From contig NZ_CP050133.1 of assembly GCF_011612585.1 (NCBI RefSeq), positions 1,550,001 to 1,614,000 on the forward strand: a stretch of DNA of 64,000 nt. Reading direction: 5' to 3'. A model generated the notes under the pieces. That model was given only the letters and a program-made list of their open reading frames with translations. It made no database searches and was not told the DNA's origin. Positions 60,201-64,000 of this stretch are shown in pieces. Every line of letters begins with the position of its first letter. Within the stretch, counting starts at the first letter, position 1. The stretch comes from Streptococcus cristatus ATCC 51100. Its GTDB lineage: Bacteria > Bacillota > Bacilli > Lactobacillales > Streptococcaceae. A program made the position numbers and the translations under genes.

Positions 60201-62198
60201 TTACCCAATCAAACTTCCATTTGGGACTTTCTCGTCCACAGTTAGGAGAGTTAGTTGGTCGCCGTGCTCGGCTGATAGAATCATACCTTGGCTGATGCGG
60301 CCCATCATTTTGCGAGGTTTGAGGTTGGCTACGATTTGGACTTTCTTGCCGACCAATTCTTGCTCGTTTGGATAGTATTTAGCAATACCAGAGAGGATTT
60401 GGCGGTCCTCATCGTCTCCTGCATCCAAGCGGAACTGAAGGAGCTTATCTGAGCCTTCAACTTTAGACACCTCCTTGACTTCTGCGACACGGATTTCCAC
60501 CTTATCGAAGTCGTCAAACTTGATCGCTTCACGGTTAAGTTTAAGCTCGACTTCTTCTGGATTCCATTCTTTTTCAACCGCAGGTTTGTTTCCTTCCATT
60601 TGTTCTTTGATATAGGCAATTTCTTCTTCCATATCCAGACGTGGGAAGATTGGTGTCCCTTTCTCTACAACTGTCAGACCTGCTGGGAGCTGGTCAATTG
60701 CTAGGTTTTCTAGCGAAACTGATTGAGGCAAGCCTAGTTGACCGAGGACAGCCTTGCTAGTTTCCATCATGAAAGGTGCGATCAAGTGCGCCACAACACG
60801 AAGACTCGCTGCCAAGTGGCTCATGACTGCTGCCAGTTCTTTGACCTTGGCTTCATCTTTTGCCAGAACCCAAGGAGCGGTTTCATCAATGTATTTATTG
60901 GTGCGAGAAATGAGCGTCCAGACTGCTTCCAGCGCGCGTGGATAGTCCACCGCATCCATGTGTTTGTAGTAGTCAGCGATGGATTCAGCTGCTACCTGAG
61001 CCAAAGCCCCATCAAAGTCTGTTACATTTTCTTCATAGGCCGGCACTTGACCGTCAAAGTACTTGTTAATCATGGAAACAGTACGGTTGAGGAGGTTTCC
61101 AAGGTCATTGGCTAGCTCGTAGTTGATGCGGCCAACATAATCTTCTGGCGTGAAAGTTCCGTCTGAGCCGACCGGAAGGCTGCGCATGAGGTAATAGCGC
61201 AGGGCATCCAATCCATAGCGTTCTACCAGCATTTCAGGATAGACCACGTTTCCTTTAGACTTAGACATCTTACCATCCTTCATGACAAACCAACCATGGC
61301 CAATCAAACGTTCTGGTAATTTCACATCCAACATCATAAGGAGAACTGGCCAGTAGATGGAATGGAAACGAAGGATGTCTTTCCCAACCATGTGGAAGAC
61401 TGTTCCGTTCCAGAACTTATCAAAGTTACCGTGCTCATCTTGACCGTAACCAAGAGCAGTCACATAGTTGAGCAGGGCATCGAACCAAACATAGACTACG
61501 TGTTTAGGATTAGATGGCACAGGCACGCCCCAAGTAAAGGTTGTCCGAGATACAGCCAAGTCTTCCAAGCCTGGCTCGATGAAGTTTCTCAGCATTTCAT
61601 TGAGACGGCCGTCTGGCGTAATAAAGTCAGGTTGTGATTTGAAAAATTCTACCAAGCGGTCTTGGTACTTGCTGAGGCGGAGGAAGTAAGACTCTTCAGA
61701 AACCCACTCCACTTCATGTCCAGATGGCGCAATTCCACCGGTTACATTTCCAGCTTCGTCACGGAAAACTTCAGCCAGCTGGCTTTCAGTAAAGAATTCC
61801 TCATCAGATACAGAATACCAGCCTGAATATTCACCCAAGTAGATATCGTCTTGAGCTAGGAGACGCTCAAAGACATCAGCCACAACTTTTTCATGGTAGT
61901 CATCGGTCGTCCGGATAAATTTATCATACGAAATGTCCAGCAGTTTCCAGAGTTCCTTGACTCCAACTGCCATACCATCGACGTAAGCTTGAGGACTGAT
62001 ACCAGCTTCCTCAGCTTTTTGCTGGATTTTTTGACCGTGCTCATCAAGACCAGTCAGATAGAAAACATCGTAGCCCATGAGACGCTTGTAGCGAGCCAAG
62101 ACGTCGCAGGCAATAGTCGTATAGGCAGACCCGATATGGAGCTTACCAGACGGGTAATAAATAGGTGTCGTAATATAAAACGATTGTTTTGTAGTCAT
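60201..62198 (-). CDS. metG: Methionyl-tRNA synthetase
   Basis: This class I synthetase charges tRNA-Met. The 665-residue protein has the HIGH-type motif HIGS (21-24) in [17 protein letters not shown], the KMSKS loop ([18 protein letters not shown]), the anticodon-binding helical domain and a C-terminal EMAP/Trbp111-like tRNA-binding domain ([32 protein letters not shown]) for dimerisation. It lacks the four-cysteine knuckle of longer forms. An extended -10 (TGATATAAT on the minus strand near 62245-62253) precedes it. No T-box is seen. Confidence 0.96.
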   Translation of the reverse strand: MTTKQSFYITTPIYYPSGKLHIGSAYTTIACDVLARYKRLMGYDVFYLTGLDEHGQKIQQKAEEAGISPQAYVDGMAVGVKELWKLLDISYDKFIRTTDDYHEKVVADVFERLLAQDDIYLGEYSGWYSVSDEEFFTESQLAEVFRDEAGNVTGGIAPSGHEVEWVSEESYFLRLSKYQDRLVEFFKSQPDFITPDGRLNEMLRNFIEPGLEDLAVSRTTFTWGVPVPSNPKHVVYVWFDALLNYVTALGYGQDEHGNFDKFWNGTVFHMVGKDILRFHSIYWPVLLMMLDVKLPERLIGHGWFVMKDGKMSKSKGNVVYPEMLVERYGLDALRYYLMRSLPVGSDGTFTPEDYVGRINYELANDLGNLLNRTVSMINKYFDGQVPAYEENVTDFDGALAQVAAESIADYYKHMDAVDYPRALEAVWTLISRTNKYIDETAPWVLAKDEAKVKELAAVMSHLAASLRVVAHLIAPFMMETSKAVLGQLGLPQSVSLENLAIDQLPAGLTVVEKGTPIFPRLDMEEEIAYIKEQMEGNKPAVEKEWNPEEVELKLNREAIKFDDFDKVEIRVAEVKEVSKVEGSDKLLQFRLDAGDDEDRQILSGIAKYYPNEQELVGKKVQIVANLKPRKMMGRISQGMILSAEHGDQLTLLTVDEKVPNGSLIG

Positions 62199-62387
62199 TT
62201 TTTAATCCTTTCAAGGCTAATGAAACCTTTTTTGATAACACTTCATTATATCATATTTCCTAGCGATTGAAAGAGGGGACTCCTCCTTCTTCTAGCCTTT
62301 TTATAGCTTTACAATCACTTTGCTATAAATCAACTCTATCTTTTGGTATAATAAATTCAGGAAATTTCTACTAGAAAAGGACATTTT

Positions 62388-63215
62388 ATGAAACTCATCT
62401 CTTGGAACATTGACTCTCTCAACGCTGCCTTGACCAGTGATTCTGCCCGCGCTCAGCTCTCTCAGGCTGTCCTTCGGACCTTGCAAGCAGAAAATGCGGA
62501 TATCATCGCTATTCAGGAAACGAAGCTATCTGCTAAAGGCCCGACTAAAAAACACCTTGAAATTTTAGAAGAGCTCTTCCCAGGCTATGAAAATACTTGG
62601 CGCTCGTCTCAAGAGCCAGCTCGCAAAGGCTATGCTGGGACCATGTTCCTCTACAAAAAAGAGCTGACACCCATCGTAAGCTTCCCAGAAATCGGTGCAC
62701 CATCAACCATGGATGCTGAAGGCCGCATCATTACGCTGGAATTTGACGACTTCTTCGTCACTCAGGTCTACACACCCAATGCTGGCGATGGCCTCAAACG
62801 CTTGGAAGAACGTCAGGTCTGGGATGTCAAATACGCTGAATACTTGGCATCACTGGATGAACAAAAACCAGTCCTCGCAACTGGAGACTACAATGTAGCT
62901 CACAAGGAAATCGACTTGGCCAATCCAGCCAGCAACCGCCGTTCACCAGGCTTTACCGATGAAGAGCGTGCCGGCTTCACCAACCTGCTGGATAAAGGCT
63001 TTACCGATACCTTCCGCCACTTGCACGGCGATATCCCTAACCAATACACATGGTGGGCGCAACGCAGCAAGACTTCTAAAATAAACAACACAGGCTGGAG
63101 AATCGACTACTGGCTGACAAGCAACCGAGTGGCAGACAAGGTAACCAAGTCTGATATGATTGACTCCGGTGCACGGCAAGACCACACTCCGATTGTCATG
63201 GAAATTGAACTTTAA
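62388..63215 (+). CDS. exoA: Exodeoxyribonuclease III / AP endonuclease ExoA
   Basis: This DNA repair enzyme cleaves at abasic sites and has 3'-5' exonuclease activity. The 275-residue product has MKLISWNIDSLNAAL, IIAIQETKLS (metal Glu), YAGTMFLYKK, NAGDGLKRLEER, ATGDYNVAHKEIDL and the terminal GWRIDYWLTSNRV...GARQDHTPI (catalytic Asp-His). AAAAGGAC lies 7 nt before the ATG and a TATAAT about 35 bp upstream. It diverges from metG across 189 bp. Confidence 0.95.
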   Translation: MKLISWNIDSLNAALTSDSARAQLSQAVLRTLQAENADIIAIQETKLSAKGPTKKHLEILEELFPGYENTWRSSQEPARKGYAGTMFLYKKELTPIVSFPEIGAPSTMDAEGRIITLEFDDFFVTQVYTPNAGDGLKRLEERQVWDVKYAEYLASLDEQKPVLATGDYNVAHKEIDLANPASNRRSPGFTDEERAGFTNLLDKGFTDTFRHLHGDIPNQYTWWAQRSKTSKINNTGWRIDYWLTSNRVADKVTKSDMIDSGARQDHTPIVMEIEL

Positions 63216-63226
63216 GGAGGAATCCG

Positions 63227-63613
63227 ATGGACTATCAGGCTGTTATCCCCGAATTTATGGTATCTGACATCGAACAGTCGCGCCACTTCTACTGCGACTT
63301 ACTGGGATTCTCTGTCGAATACGAGCGTCCCGAGGAGAAATTTCTCTTCCTCTCGCTTGAAGACTGCCAGCTCATGTTAGAAGAAGGCAGCGCAGAAGAA
63401 TTAGCCCAACTGACCTATCCTTTCGGGCGCGGTGTCAATATTTCCTTTGGCATCGAAGATGTCCCTCAGCTCCACCAAAAACTGCTGGAAGCTGACTATC
63501 CCATCCATCGTCCGCTGACAAAAAGAGAATTTCGCGTAGGAGATAGCTTTATCTACCCACATGAATTTGCGGTTTTGGATCCAGATGGATATTTCCTACG
63601 ATTTAGTGAATAA
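63227..63613 (+). CDS. VOC-superfamily (glyoxalase/bleomycin-resistance-like) protein
   Basis: The 128-residue protein has the paired beta-alpha-beta-beta-beta folds of the VOC superfamily: AVIPEFMVSDIEQSRHFYCDLLGFSVEYERPEEKFLFLSLED in the first half and HEFAVLDPDGYFLRFSE at the end. Relatives of this length resemble bleomycin-binding proteins. A metal or ligand role is not determined. It follows exoA by 11 bp with AAGGAGGAA as ribosome binding site, so the two are co-transcribed. Confidence 0.85.
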   Translation: MDYQAVIPEFMVSDIEQSRHFYCDLLGFSVEYERPEEKFLFLSLEDCQLMLEEGSAEELAQLTYPFGRGVNISFGIEDVPQLHQKLLEADYPIHRPLTKREFRVGDSFIYPHEFAVLDPDGYFLRFSE

Positions 63614-63614
63614 G

Positions 63615-63778
63615 AAGAGGCTGGGACAAAAGGCCGACCTCAAATATAAAAAGCGAACAAAACTAGTTTTCTGGTAATCAGAATTCTGCTTTGTTCGCTT
63701 TTCGCATTTAATTATAGATTTGAAGGACTTAATAATTAAGATTTTTAAAAACTGAAATCTTTTTATCCCAAACTCTCT
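63615..63778. repeat. Type-2 repeat with the same terminal inverted repeats
   Basis: It starts AGAGGCTGGGACAAAAGG and ends TTTTTATCCCAAACTCT, imperfect inverted copies of each other. Inside is an AAAAGCGAACAAA / TTTGTTCGCTTTT hairpin (about 63648-63702) and AT-rich DNA. Its interior is unrelated to the type-1 element, while the ends are the same. It abuts the truncated type-1 copy that follows. Confidence 0.65.
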
Positions 63779-63927
63779 CAATTGTCTTTGGATTGTCGAG
63801 CAAGACGCAGTGGTTAAGTGGGCTCTACTACGCTGATTTCATCAGCTTTTACAGCCCTACTCAACTGTGCGGAGGTGGGACGACGAAATCGAATTCTAAC
63901 GAATTACCGATTTCTGTCCCACTCTCT
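63775..63927. repeat. Type-1 180-bp intergenic repeat, copy D (left end missing)
   Basis: It matches copies A-C from CTCTCAATTG to TGTCCCACTCTCT; the first 22-25 bases are replaced by the type-2 element. The stretch from 63928 to the window end shows no gene. Confidence 0.85.
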
Positions 63928-64000
63928 ATTTACAAGTAAATTTCTCAAATCTATCTATACTATCAGAGAGTATTTTGTAGTGGAAAGCGTCCAAAATTCT

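Noticed and set aside
62199..62387. T-box or S-box leader upstream of metG
   Set aside because: No T-box core sequence or SAM riboswitch helices could be recognised; only an extended -10 is seen.

Overview
The window is about 64 kb of chromosome from a Streptococcus of the sanguinis/mitis group. This is inferred from gene order and protein character: a rimP-nusA-ylxR-ylxQ-infB-rbfA operon, the StkP/PhpP pair, a giant YSIRK/LPXTG beta-galactosidase of the BgaA type, BceAB/BceRS modules and a short intergenic repeat family. Species cannot be fixed from the sequence alone. Most genes lie on the minus strand.

Layout. 1-6145: partial tRNA-Leu and the transcription/translation operon rimP to rbfA behind a consensus promoter. 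6212-14673: gmk, rpoZ, priA, fmt, rsmB, phpP, stkP. 14733-18862: a YceD-family gene, an amino-acid permease, and a small chain containing a DUF2829 (Tad2-like) protein, a short-chain dehydrogenase, a GNAT protein and an unknown ORF. 18844-32702: an integrated island of about 13.8 kb bounded by 32-nt direct repeats. 32752-35520: two GNAT genes, a small membrane protein and an APC permease. 35651-39200: BceAB-type module 1 and a 43-codon peptide gene that shares its operator. 39481-46302: beta-galactosidase. 46552-50796: NrdI, TetR, and a LytTR/DUF3021/ABC-2 operon. 50946-56310: BceAB module 2, a TraX-like protein and a BceRS two-component system. 56516-63613: an NRAMP-like transporter, a DUF2974 hydrolase, small membrane proteins, metG, exoA and a VOC protein.

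The island looks like a phage-inducible chromosomal island or other replication-competent satellite. It has a tyrosine integrase, a leftward cargo block (AlbA_2/GHKL ATPase, membrane-anchored coiled-coil protein), a divergent CI/Cro-like switch with visible operators, a rightward early run of tiny overlapping genes, a primase and a P4-type helicase. After these come an iteron-rich candidate origin, MazEF, and a sigma-like ArpU/DUF1492 activator. I see no capsid, tail, portal or terminase genes. Its right end carries two compact non-coding transcription units. The first folds like a cloverleaf and has an alternative pairing for its closing stem. The island is inserted exactly over the ribosome binding site and first codons of the Tad2-like gene and rebuilds them.

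The other notable signal is regulatory. An identical bipartite operator (two half-boxes 10 nt apart, 32 nt from a -10 box) precedes both BceAB module 1 and a previously hidden 43-codon ORF. That ORF is bracketed by two copies of a 180-bp terminal-inverted-repeat element, which occurs four times in the window, once fused to a second element type.
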